Below, piece after piece: positions 1 through 7,398 of a stretch of DNA of 33,342 nucleotides. How positions within the stretch are numbered: the first letter of the stretch is position 1; each line of letters starts with the position of its first letter. Under the pieces are notes generated by a model. That model saw nothing but the letters and a program-made list of their open reading frames with translations, was not told where the DNA came from and ran no database searches. This stretch comes from Verrucomicrobiota bacterium (GTDB taxonomy: Bacteria; Verrucomicrobiota; Kiritimatiellia; CAJWTS01), in assembly GCA_027623315.1 (NCBI GenBank), contig JAQBYD010000044.1:1-33342 (forward strand), given 5' to 3'. The position numbers were made by a program, and so were the translations under genes.

Positions 1-209
1 CACCATCCGCGGTGACCAACATCATCAACGAAGCCTGCGTCACCAGTGACCAGAGGCTCTTCGCCGTCTGCTCCACCGTTACCAATCCGCTCGGAGACGG
101 TCTTCAGGGAATACTGTCGTGCCTGTGCCCATGCGTGGCTCGTGCTGAGCGCTACGAGCAGCACGCATGCAAGCGTCCATTGTCGACAAGTCGTGTGAGG
201 CGTTGTCAT
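1..209 (-). CDS. N-terminal part of a secreted/periplasmic protein, cut by the window edge
   Basis: An open frame on the minus strand starts with ATG at 209 and runs off the left edge (69 codons visible). The first 30 residues form a classic Sec signal peptide: a short polar start, a hydrophobic core (LACVLLVALS) and an AWAQA cleavage region. The mature part visible is acidic and glycine-rich (GNGGADGEE) and matches no family I recognise. The signal peptide is strong evidence that this strand is the coding one. Divergent from the barrel protein at 414. The product beyond this point is unknown. Confidence 0.6.
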   Translation of the reverse strand, partial: MTTPHTTCRQWTLACVLLVALSTSHAWAQARQYSLKTVSERIGNGGADGEEPLVTGDAGFVDDVGHRGW

Positions 210-333
210 ATCCGAATACCTACTGATGAGCGGTCGAGCGCGGTCCTCGATTTAAGCGAGTATTCTTAGCAAAAGGGGCTGAAAGTACAAGCCCAATTAA
301 AAGGCCTGCACGGTAGTACGGTAGTACTTTCAA

Positions 334-362
334 TTGACTTGGCCAATCCGGATTGGCATACT
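334..362 (+). promoter_or_regulatory. Promoter with a perfect palindrome in the spacer
   Basis: TTGACT (334-339) and CATACT (357-362) are separated by 17 bp. They match the sigma-70 consensus at 5/6 and 4/6 positions. The spacer holds a perfect 16-bp palindrome, GCCAATCCGGATTGGC (342-357), which touches the -10 box, as expected for a repressor or activator site. Just upstream, an 8-bp unit (cggtagta) is repeated twice at 311-326. The likely transcript start is near 369, giving a leader of about 45 nt before the barrel gene. The binding protein is not known. Confidence 0.45.
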
Positions 363-413
363 CCGAGCTATTCTTCAGGAAGTAAATACATGCTTGAAAA
401 ATCAGGAGGTTTC

Positions 414-1031
414 ATGATGCGCGCGAGTTTATGCACTGTTTTCACTGCCGTATGTCTCTTCGGCCTTCCGGCCGTGGCCGAGTCCGATTTCGAGATCGTG
501 GTGGATGTATTGCCCGGCACACTGTTGATCAGCGATGACCTGGATTCATTCGAGGTACGGCGCCCGAGCGTTGAGGGAGACTTCGCCATCGTCGATGCCG
601 AGGAGACCAGCCTGATCAGTATTGTTCCCAACGTGAAGGTCGGTTTGGGGTTCGAGTTCGACGATGTTTACGTGACACCCAGTCTGGGCACCGGCCTGAT
701 TCTGAATACGCGTTTCCGGAGCTGGATGTTTCGGGCGGACCTGGCTGCCGATTGGCGCTTCGGACGTACCGGAACGATCGGCCCCCACATCGGTGCGATC
801 ACGTTGACGGATACCGATTGGTTCGGCGACGGCAAGGTGGACTTCTCCTCAGACAGCGGATTCATCTATGGCGGTCATGTGACGATCGGACACGATATCG
901 TTTTCGTCTTCTCAGTCGATATTATCGACGTGGAGCTGGACGTGACGACGAGTGATGGCTGGACCGCCAATGACACGAACGTCGATCTGGGCGGGCTGAT
1001 GCTCAACTTCGGTGTGCGCGGTCGCTTCTAA
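414..1031 (+). CDS. Outer-membrane beta-barrel-like protein
   Basis: The protein has 205 residues with a signal peptide of about 22 residues (hydrophobic TVFTAVCLFGLPAVA, then an Ala-rich cleavage site). The rest consists of alternating polar/hydrophobic stretches typical of barrel strands, and the protein ends in Phe (VRGRF), the usual outer-membrane assembly signal. The start at 414 was chosen because AGGAGG at 404-409 sits just upstream. An in-frame TTG further upstream (339) has no such support. The size fits a small 8-strand barrel. No specific substrate or family is recognised. It is transcribed away from the secreted protein at 1-209 and converges on cysC. Confidence 0.6.
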   Translation: MMRASLCTVFTAVCLFGLPAVAESDFEIVVDVLPGTLLISDDLDSFEVRRPSVEGDFAIVDAEETSLISIVPNVKVGLGFEFDDVYVTPSLGTGLILNTRFRSWMFRADLAADWRFGRTGTIGPHIGAITLTDTDWFGDGKVDFSSDSGFIYGGHVTIGHDIVFVFSVDIIDVELDVTTSDGWTANDTNVDLGGLMLNFGVRGRF

Positions 1032-1059
1032 TCCGCCGGGCTAGGGCCGCCCCGCCGGG

Positions 1060-1620
1060 CTACTCCATCAGGGTCTTCCAGTCGAGCGCCCGGTCGATGT
1101 ACCCGGCTTTCTCGAGGTGGTCGAGCACCGCCTCGGCGCACTGGGTCTCGTTGAGCTCGTTGGTATCGACCACGACATCTGCGTTTTCAGGCTCTTCGTA
1201 GGGATCCGTGATCCCCGTGAAATAATCGATCTCGCCCTTGCGGGCCTTTTCGTACAGGCCCTTGACGTCGCGTTCCTCGCACACTTCGAGCGGACACTTG
1301 ACGTAGACCTCGACAAAGTTGCCGATCATCTCGCGCGCTTCTTCACGCTTCTCTCGATAGGGTGAAATAAAGGAGACGAGCGTCGCCACGCCGTACTTTG
1401 TCAGCAGGCTCGCGACGAAGGTCACACGCTCGATATTCTTACCGCGGTCTTCCTTGGTGAATCCGAGGTCGCGAGACAGGTACTTGCGCACGATGTCGCC
1501 GTCCAGGTGCTCGACGTTCAATTCGAGCCGACGGAGTTCCTTTTCGACAGCGTTCGACAGCGTTGTCTTGCCGGCGCCCGAAAGCCCGGTAAACCACAGC
1601 GTAAATCCTTTTTGCTTCAT
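1060..1620 (-). CDS. cysC: Adenylyl-sulfate kinase (APS kinase)
   Basis: CysC phosphorylates adenosine 5'-phosphosulfate with ATP to form PAPS, in the cytoplasm, for sulfate assimilation or sulfation. The 186-residue protein is full length for the family. It has the P-loop GLSGAGKTT (about residues 13-21), the DGD motif (40-42), FISPYREKR (about 84-92) and the substrate-lid region KGLYEKARKGEI followed by FTGITDPYEEP. The Thr in FTGIT replaces the Asp often found in FTGID, a tolerated variation. A CGGAG element precedes the ATG on the minus strand. No ATP sulfurylase gene is visible here, so its pathway partner must be elsewhere. It is divergent from the Rieske gene with about 100 bp between them. 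Confidence 0.93.
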   Translation of the reverse strand: MKQKGFTLWFTGLSGAGKTTLSNAVEKELRRLELNVEHLDGDIVRKYLSRDLGFTKEDRGKNIERVTFVASLLTKYGVATLVSFISPYREKREEAREMIGNFVEVYVKCPLEVCEERDVKGLYEKARKGEIDYFTGITDPYEEPENADVVVDTNELNETQCAEAVLDHLEKAGYIDRALDWKTLME

Positions 1621-1721
1621 CTAAACTCCGCCGGGGATTGCAACTCCCCCTCCCACTCGGTTAGAGTACGCTCTGCCTCGCGAACGGCCGATAAAGAACC
1701 CGAAACGACGGAGTCTGTCAA

Positions 1722-3333
1722 ATGAATAAGATTCGTATTGCCCGCTTTGATGACGTCCAGGACCGGAAGCCGACCTATGCCCTCGTCGCAAACGTAGACC
1801 TGGTCGTGGTCCGGCACGACGACGCCGTCTCCGTGCTCTACGGGCGCTGCGCCCATCGCGGGGCCCTGATGTCTGACGGCTGCGTTCGCGGAGAGGACCT
1901 GATCTGCGGCGTGCACGGTTGGGACTACCAGATCGAAACCGGAATCAGCTCCTACAACAGCTCCGACCGACTTCAAAAATTCAACGCCTGGATTGAGCGG
2001 GGCGATATTCTCGTCGATGAGGACGAGGTCGCCGACTGGGAGCGCGAGCATCCTCAGGCGTACGATCGTGATGCCTACCTGGGGCTCTATGCCGACACAC
2101 ACGGTTCCTCGATGGAGCCCCACGTTAAGTATATCCAGGCCCTGGCGCGTGACGGATTATCCAAGGTGGGTCACCATGGGCGCGTTTCGGCGATGGGTGT
2201 GCCGCGCGACCAGCTTCCACTTTGGGATGACATCCAGTTTGTGACAGCGCAACTGGCGACCGCGCCGCATCTTGAGAGTCAAGCGGTGGGCACCGATGTG
2301 GTTATCGGGTCCAGGGCAGGCAAGCCGCTTCGCCTCGAGATCCCGCTCTTTGTTTCCGATATGAGTTTCGGCGCGCTTTCCGAGGAGGCCAAGACGGCGC
2401 TGGCCAAGGGCGCGCAGCTTGCGGGAACCGGCATATGCAGCGGAGAGGGCGGGATGCTCCCGGAGGAACAGGCCAACAACTCGCGCTATTTCTACGAACT
2501 TGCCTCCGCGCGGTTCGGGTATTCGATCGATAAGGTTCAGAAGTGCCAGGCGTTTCATTTCAAAGGCGGGCAAGGCGCGAAGACCGGAACGGGCGGCCAC
2601 CTGCCGGGAGACAAGGTAAAGGGCAAGATTGCCGATGTGCGTGGACTGAAAGAGGGCGAACCCGCGGTATCACCCCCGCGTTTTCCGGAATGGACCGAGG
2701 TGAGCCAGATCAAGGAGTTCGCCGCCATGATTCGCGAGGAGACCGGGGGGATTCCGATCGGATACAAACTCTCGGCGCAACACATCGAGGAGGACATCGA
2801 TGCGGCCTTAGAGGTGGGAGTCGACTACATCATTCTGGACGGGCGTGGCGGCGGTACCGGAGCGGCGCCGTTGATTTTCCGCGATAACATCTCGGTTCCC
2901 ACGATTCCGGCGCTGGCGCGCGCGCCAGCATCTCAACGCTTCGGACGCGGGCGATGTGACGCTCGTGATCACGGGTGGGCTTCGCTTGCCTGCGGATTTC
3001 GCCAAGGCACTGGCCCTCGGCGCCGATGCCGTTGCGCTTTCGAATGCGGCAATCCAGGCGATTGGGTGCCTCGGGATGCGAGCCTGCCACACCAACAATT
3101 GCCCGGTGGGGATCGCGACGCAGCGCGACGACCTTCGCGCGCGCCTGATCATCGACGAGTCCGCGAAGCAACTCGCCAACTTTTTCCACGCAGCCACGGA
3201 GTTGATGCAGGTGATGGCGCGCGCGTGCGGACACGGTCATCTCAGCGAATTCAATCGGAACGACCTGACCACTTTCGATCGCGACATGGCGTACCTGACC
3301 GGCATCGCGTACGGCGGAGTGACTCCGCTTTAG
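1722..3333 (+). CDS. Rieske domain fused to FMN-binding glutamate synthase-like domain (frameshifted)
   Basis: Residues 1-100 form a Rieske [2Fe-2S] domain with ligands C43-x-H45 and C62-x2-H65. From about residue 160 the protein is the FMN-binding glutamate synthase domain: SFGALSEEAK, CSGEGGMLPEE, GQGAKTGTGGHLPG, DGRGGGTGAAP. After the frameshift comes the 3Fe-4S motif C-x5-C-x4-C within GCLGMRACHTNNCPVG. The start at 1722 has ACGGAG at 1708-1713. The reading frame breaks at 2919-2924. Frame 1 is homologous up to ...PALAR, and the remainder (ARQHLNASDAGDV... to GVTPL) is in another frame that ends at 3333. Restoring two bases (GC) in the alternating GC run rejoins the protein at about 537 residues. 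The gene lacks the amidotransferase domain of GltB, so electrons may come through the Rieske centre. The true reaction is unknown. The break may be a sequence error or real decay. Confidence 0.82.
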
Positions 3334-3347
3334 AGGCAGGAGAGGTC

Positions 3348-3448
3348 TTGGACAGGATGAACGGGATGAACAGGATGAGCATGCGGCCGGACCGGATACT
3401 CGTTGTAGCCGCGTGCGCCATCCTGTCGATCCTGTTGATCCTGTCCAA
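3348..3448. repeat. Long imperfect inverted repeat built from 9-bp units
   Basis: The left arm 3348-3377 and right arm 3419-3448 are 30 bases each and complementary at 26 of 30 positions, with a 41-base loop. Each arm is a run of a 9-bp unit (ACAGGATGA, ACGGGATGA, ACAGGATGA on the left). The element fills the gap between the glutamate-synthase-like gene and polX. It could act as a terminator or transcript stabiliser, but has no T-run. Similar CAGGATGA-type repeats occur between genes in many bacteria (from memory), so it is probably a dispersed repeat. Confidence 0.75.
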
Positions 3449-3464
3449 TCAATCTGGCGAGTAG

Positions 3465-5192
3465 ATGCCGATTCATAACAAAGATATCGCCGCTAAATTC
3501 AGCGAGATCGCCGATCTCCTCGAGATCGATAACGCCAACGAGTTCCGCGTGCGCGCCTATCGCAATGCAGCGCGCACGATTGACGCGATGGGACAGGACG
3601 TGTCGGCCCTGATGGAGGCGGGTGAGGACCTGACGCAGATCCAGGGCATCGGCGACGAACTGGCGAAGAAGATCGAATCGATCGTCACGACCGGCACCGT
3701 CAAGGCGCTTGAAGATCTGCGCAAGAAACTGCCTCCCGGCATTACCGATATTCTGAAGCTGCCGGGGCTCGGGCCCAAGAAAGTCAAAGTCCTCTACCAG
3801 GAATTGAAGGTCAAGTCGCTCGAAGATCTTGAAGTCGCCGCCAAGGCGGGCAAGGTCAGCGCTCTGCCCGGCATGGGCAAGAAGACGGAGGAGCAGATCC
3901 TCAAGAACATCACGGCACGAATCGATGCCGGCCTGAGATTCCTGCGCGCCAATGTCGTCCCCTCCGCCGAGGCCTTGCTCGGGCATCTGCGCGGCATCGA
4001 GAAAGAGGCGCCCATGACTCTGTGCGGAAGTTACCGCCGCATGCGCGACACCGTCGGTGACCTGGACATCCTGGTGGCGAGCGAGTCGCCGCAGCCGTTG
4101 ATGGACGCCTTTGTCTCCTATGACGAAGTCGACGAGATCCTGGCCAACGGCAGCACGAAATCCTCGGTACGGCTTCGCTCGGGCCTGCAGGTGGACCTGC
4201 GCGTCGTGAAGGAGGAGAGCTACGGCGCCGCGATGCACTACTTCACCGGCAGCCAGGCCCACAATATAGCCGTGCGCCGGCGAGCACAGGAGATGGGGTT
4301 CAAGGTGAACGAGTACGGCGTCTTCAAGGGAGAGGCGTATGTTGCCGGTGCTGCCGAGGAAGAGGTGTTCGAGACTTTAGGGCTGGCCTACATCGAACCC
4401 GAATTGCGCGAGGATCGCGGCGAGATTGCTTCCGCGCAAGCGCGAGCGCTGCCCGGGCTGGTCTCCGAAGGGGACATACGCGGGGACCTCCACCTGCACT
4501 CGACCGCGTCCGACGGCCGAAACAGCATTCGCGAAATGGCGGAGGCCGCCAAGGCGCGCGGCTACGCGTACCTGGCCGTGACGGATCATTCCAAGCGACT
4601 GACCATCGCCAACGGGCTTGACGAAAAACGCCTTCGTGCACAAATGGAAGAGATCGATACCGTGAATTCTGAGATGAAGGGCTTTACCGTGCTCAAGGGT
4701 AGCGAGGTAGACATCATGGACGACGGATCGCTGGATCTGCCCGATGAGATCCTTCGCGATCTCGACGTTGTGATCGGCTCCGTCCATCACAAGTTCAAGC
4801 TGGGAATCGAAGAGCAGACCATGCGCGTCATGAAGGCCATGGACAACCCGTACTTCTGCATCCTCGGGCATCCGACCGGCCGCCTGCTGCTATCGCGGGA
4901 GCCCTACGAAATCGATATACCGCGCATCATCGAGCATGCTGCGCAGCGCGGCTGCTGCCTCGAGATCAACGGCAACCCGCAGCGGCTTGATCTGCACGAA
5001 ATCTATGCCCGCGCCGCGATTCAACAGGGCGTGATGATTAGCGTGAACACGGACGCGCACTCGGTCGAACAATTGGACCTCATGCAGCACGGAATCGGCC
5101 AGGCCCGCCGGGCCTGGATCGAGACGAAACACGTTCTCAACACCCGTTCGCTTAAGGATTTGCGGAAAACGCTTGCGGTCATACGGAGCTAG
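3465..5192 (+). CDS. polX: DNA polymerase/3'-5' exonuclease PolX
   Basis: This is a family X DNA polymerase with a C-terminal PHP nuclease domain, acting in gap filling during base excision repair. It has 575 residues, the usual bacterial PolX size. Helix-hairpin-helix motifs lie at about 58-63, 98-103 and 133-138 (QGIGDE, PGLGPKK, PGMGKK). The nucleotidyltransferase signature is GSYRRMRDTVGDLDILV, with catalytic aspartates D199 and D201 and the third D244 (LQVDLR). TGSQAHN is at 261-267. The PHP domain starts at about 340 with GDLHLHSTASDG, then VTDHS (373-377) and NTDAHS near the end, which are metal ligands for the Mn-dependent exonuclease. The ATG at 3465 follows the repeat hairpin directly, with only a weak GGCGAG ribosome site. 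Confidence 0.95.
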   Translation: MPIHNKDIAAKFSEIADLLEIDNANEFRVRAYRNAARTIDAMGQDVSALMEAGEDLTQIQGIGDELAKKIESIVTTGTVKALEDLRKKLPPGITDILKLPGLGPKKVKVLYQELKVKSLEDLEVAAKAGKVSALPGMGKKTEEQILKNITARIDAGLRFLRANVVPSAEALLGHLRGIEKEAPMTLCGSYRRMRDTVGDLDILVASESPQPLMDAFVSYDEVDEILANGSTKSSVRLRSGLQVDLRVVKEESYGAAMHYFTGSQAHNIAVRRRAQEMGFKVNEYGVFKGEAYVAGAAEEEVFETLGLAYIEPELREDRGEIASAQARALPGLVSEGDIRGDLHLHSTASDGRNSIREMAEAAKARGYAYLAVTDHSKRLTIANGLDEKRLRAQMEEIDTVNSEMKGFTVLKGSEVDIMDDGSLDLPDEILRDLDVVIGSVHHKFKLGIEEQTMRVMKAMDNPYFCILGHPTGRLLLSREPYEIDIPRIIEHAAQRGCCLEINGNPQRLDLHEIYARAAIQQGVMISVNTDAHSVEQLDLMQHGIGQARRAWIETKHVLNTRSLKDLRKTLAVIRS

Positions 5193-5219
5193 GCGGAAAA
5201 TGTGGAGAGGCGTCACGAT

Positions 5220-6488
5220 ATGACCACAACGGCAACGGCAATCGGCATCGGCTACACAGATCGCCTTCTCTCGGACGGCGAAATTGGGTCCGTTCTCGAT
5301 GATGCGTTCGCGGATTGGGATCTCGACAACAAGCGTGTCTTGATTCTGATTCCCGACGGAACGCGCTCGTGTCCGCTGGACGTTATCTTCCCCATGGTCT
5401 ACGAGCGACTGGCCGACAGGGTCGACCTGCTCGACTTTATGATCGCGCTCGGCACGCATACGCCGATGTCGGAAGCGCAAATCTACGATCGCGTGGGAAT
5501 TGATGCAGCGGCGCATCAGTCGCAATATCAAAAGGCAAAATTCTTCAACCACGCGTGGGACGATCCGGAGGCGCTGACGCAAGTCGGCATATTCACGAAG
5601 ACAGATATCGAGGAGCTGACAGAGGGAGCTTTCAACCAGGAGTTGGTCGTCACCTGCAATCGTAAGATTCTGGATTACGATCTGCTGCTCATCTGTGGCC
5701 CAGTCTTTCCTCATGAAATCGCCGGGTTCTCCGGCGGCAACAAGTACATTTTCCCGGGCATCTCCGGTTCGGCCGCTATCGATTTTTCACATTGGCTGGC
5801 TGCATTGGCGACGAACTACGAGACGATCGGGCGCAAGGATACGCCCGCGCGGCGTGTCATCGATCGCTGCGCATCATTGCTGAAGATCGACAGACGGGCC
5901 CTCTGCATGGTCGAGAAGCAAGGCGGTCTGGCCGGTCTGTTCGCCGGGATCGTCGAAGAGGCCTGGTCCGATGCGGTCGATTTGTCGGCACAGGTCCATA
6001 TCGAGCACTACGATCACCCGTTCCATACCGTCTTCGCGTGCTGCCCGCCCATGTACGATGATCTGTGGACGGGTGCGAAAGCCATGTACAAGAGCGAGCC
6101 GGTGGTGGCTGAGGGTGGTCGCGTCATCATCTACGCGCCGCACATCACGCAGATCTCCAAGGTGCACGGAAAGACGATCGAGGCGGTCGGCTTCCATGTG
6201 CGCGATTATTTTGTGAAGCAGTGGGATCGGTTTAAGCACTATCCGTGGAGCGAGCTTACTTTCGTCACGGGCGTGGCGGGCCGCGGCACCTACGAAGACG
6301 GCGTGGAGACGAAACGCGTCGAAGTCATTCTTGCAACAGGGATTTCCGAGGACGTCTGCCGCCGCACGAATATCAGCTACATGGATCCCGCGAGTATCAA
6401 TCCGGCCGACTACCAGGGCCGCGAAGACGAAGGGATTCTATACATCCCCAAGGCCGGCGAACGGCTCTACCGGCAGCGAGAGAAGTAA
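5220..6488 (+). CDS. LarA-like nickel-pincer racemase family protein (DUF2088)
   Basis: This is a 422-residue homologue of lactate racemase LarA, whose family uses a Ni-pincer nucleotide (NPN) cofactor to racemise or epimerise hydroxy acids. Seen: DGTRS (46-50), ALGTHTPMS (76-84) and PHEIAGFSGGNKYIFPG (164-180). H80, H165, K175 and H191 match the catalytic and cofactor residues of characterised LarA (H108, H174, K184, H200, numbers from memory). The spacings H165-K175 (10) and K175-H191 (16) are identical to the reference, so the cofactor site looks intact. The substrate cannot be inferred; many LarA homologues are not lactate racemases. The ATG at 5220 was preferred to an in-frame GTG at 5202 because GGAGAGG (5204-5210) precedes it. 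The NPN-synthesis genes larB, larC and larE are not in this window. Confidence 0.85.
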   Translation: MTTTATAIGIGYTDRLLSDGEIGSVLDDAFADWDLDNKRVLILIPDGTRSCPLDVIFPMVYERLADRVDLLDFMIALGTHTPMSEAQIYDRVGIDAAAHQSQYQKAKFFNHAWDDPEALTQVGIFTKTDIEELTEGAFNQELVVTCNRKILDYDLLLICGPVFPHEIAGFSGGNKYIFPGISGSAAIDFSHWLAALATNYETIGRKDTPARRVIDRCASLLKIDRRALCMVEKQGGLAGLFAGIVEEAWSDAVDLSAQVHIEHYDHPFHTVFACCPPMYDDLWTGAKAMYKSEPVVAEGGRVIIYAPHITQISKVHGKTIEAVGFHVRDYFVKQWDRFKHYPWSELTFVTGVAGRGTYEDGVETKRVEVILATGISEDVCRRTNISYMDPASINPADYQGREDEGILYIPKAGERLYRQREK

Positions 6489-6506
6489 AGACGAGCGGAC
6501 TTGTGC

Positions 6507-6554
6507 TCCCTCCACCTGATCTTTGCCTCAATCTTTACCCAAATCTGGTCCCCG
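6507..6554. repeat. 48-bp direct repeat, left copy, flanking the duplicated IVP gene
   Basis: This 48-bp sequence matches 7333-7380 at 45 of 48 positions in the same orientation. It contains two ATCTTT-type words (core AATCTTTACCCAAA) and ends GGTCCCCG. It lies 18 bases upstream of the four-helix-bundle gene start, so the two copies bracket that gene and nothing else. No short target duplication or transposase is visible. Confidence 0.85.
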
Positions 6555-6572
6555 CAATGAGAAAGGAGCTAT

Positions 6573-7325
6573 GTGACACAGTTCTTTCCGCATGAAAAAC
6601 TAGATGTCTATGTAGAGGCTTTGAGTTTTACGCGCGTCGCCGCTGAACTGGTGGACCGCTGGCCTGCGTCAGTGTCAGTCCATGATCAGTTGGATCGTGC
6701 CAGTGAGAGTATTCTGACGAATCTCGCGCGTTCGGCGCGACTGCATCGCACAGCTCAAGGAATTTATTTCTTGGAATGCTCCCTTGGGTCGGTTCTGGAA
6801 TCCGCAGCGTGCCTTGATGTAGCCTCCTTGAAAGGCCTGATCGAGAATGACATGTTGCACTCGGGCAAGCGCCAGTTGCAGACGGTCGCTCGGATGCAGA
6901 TGGGCTTGAGACGTGCTTGGTCCAAGTCAGTTCACGAGGATGCTGAACAGTACGGCGTCGAGGCGGATGTCTATTTTCCTCATGAAACGCTGCACGTGTA
7001 TCAGCGTTCGCTACAACTATACGGAGTCCTTGAAATGAGAGTACTCGGCGTAGAGAAGCGGAGACACAGATACGCCCGAAGAATCGACGAAGTCGCCACG
7101 AGTCTGCCGCTCAATATCGCCGAAGGGAACGGGAGGTTCTCGCATCTGGACCATAGCAAATTCGTCGAGATCGCGGAGGACGCCGGCACAAAACTTGCGG
7201 CCTATTTGGATTTGGCAGAAGGTCTTTGGTCTGCCGACGTCGATCCCGCCAGGCCAATGCTGCGCGAGGTGATGGCGATGCTTGCAGGCCTGAGGGGATA
7301 TCTGGATTCGGAAGGCGAGCAATAG
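6573..7325 (+). CDS. Tandem-duplicated four-helix-bundle protein (23S rRNA IVP / S23 family)
   Basis: The 250-residue protein is made of two copies of the roughly 115-residue four-helix-bundle domain known from 23S rRNA intervening-sequence proteins and relatives. Repeat 1 starts at 5 (FPHEKLDVYVEALSF) and repeat 2 at 135 (FPHETLHVYQRSLQLY). The family hallmark near helix 2 is well kept in repeat 2 (SLPLNIAEGNGRFS, 177-190) but degraded in repeat 1 (SILTNLARSARLHR, 46-59), so the halves have diverged. Single-domain members are about 115-130 residues, so this is a fused duplication. The start is GTG at 6573 behind AAGGAG (6563-6568). Function is unknown; relatives bind nucleic acids (for example Avd in diversity-generating retroelements), but no reverse transcriptase is present here. 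Confidence 0.8.
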   Translation: MTQFFPHEKLDVYVEALSFTRVAAELVDRWPASVSVHDQLDRASESILTNLARSARLHRTAQGIYFLECSLGSVLESAACLDVASLKGLIENDMLHSGKRQLQTVARMQMGLRRAWSKSVHEDAEQYGVEADVYFPHETLHVYQRSLQLYGVLEMRVLGVEKRRHRYARRIDEVATSLPLNIAEGNGRFSHLDHSKFVEIAEDAGTKLAAYLDLAEGLWSADVDPARPMLREVMAMLAGLRGYLDSEGEQ

Positions 7326-7332
7326 CGGTTGA

Positions 7333-7380
7333 TCCCTCCACCTAATCTTTACCTCAATCTTTACCCAAACCTGGTCCCCG
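7333..7380. repeat. 48-bp direct repeat, right copy, flanking the duplicated IVP gene
   Basis: This is the second copy of the 48-bp repeat, 7 bases after the stop codon of the four-helix-bundle gene. It differs from the copy at 6507-6554 at three transitions. Together the copies define an 874-bp unit (6507-7380) that could move or be deleted by recombination between them. Confidence 0.85.
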
Positions 7381-7398
7381 ATCGGTGCGACGACGCAC

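Noticed and set aside
12-269. Plus-strand open frame of 85 codons
   Set aside because: The opposite strand encodes a clear signal peptide over the same bases, so this frame is a shadow.
3334-3464. Continuation of the Rieske gene frame 1 to a stop at 3464
   Set aside because: Beyond the frameshift this frame has no homology and translates the 9-bp-unit hairpin. The true C-terminus is in the other frame and ends at 3333.
6573-7325. Diversity-generating retroelement accessory protein (Avd)
   Set aside because: The fold family is shared, but there is no reverse transcriptase, template repeat or variable repeat in the window.
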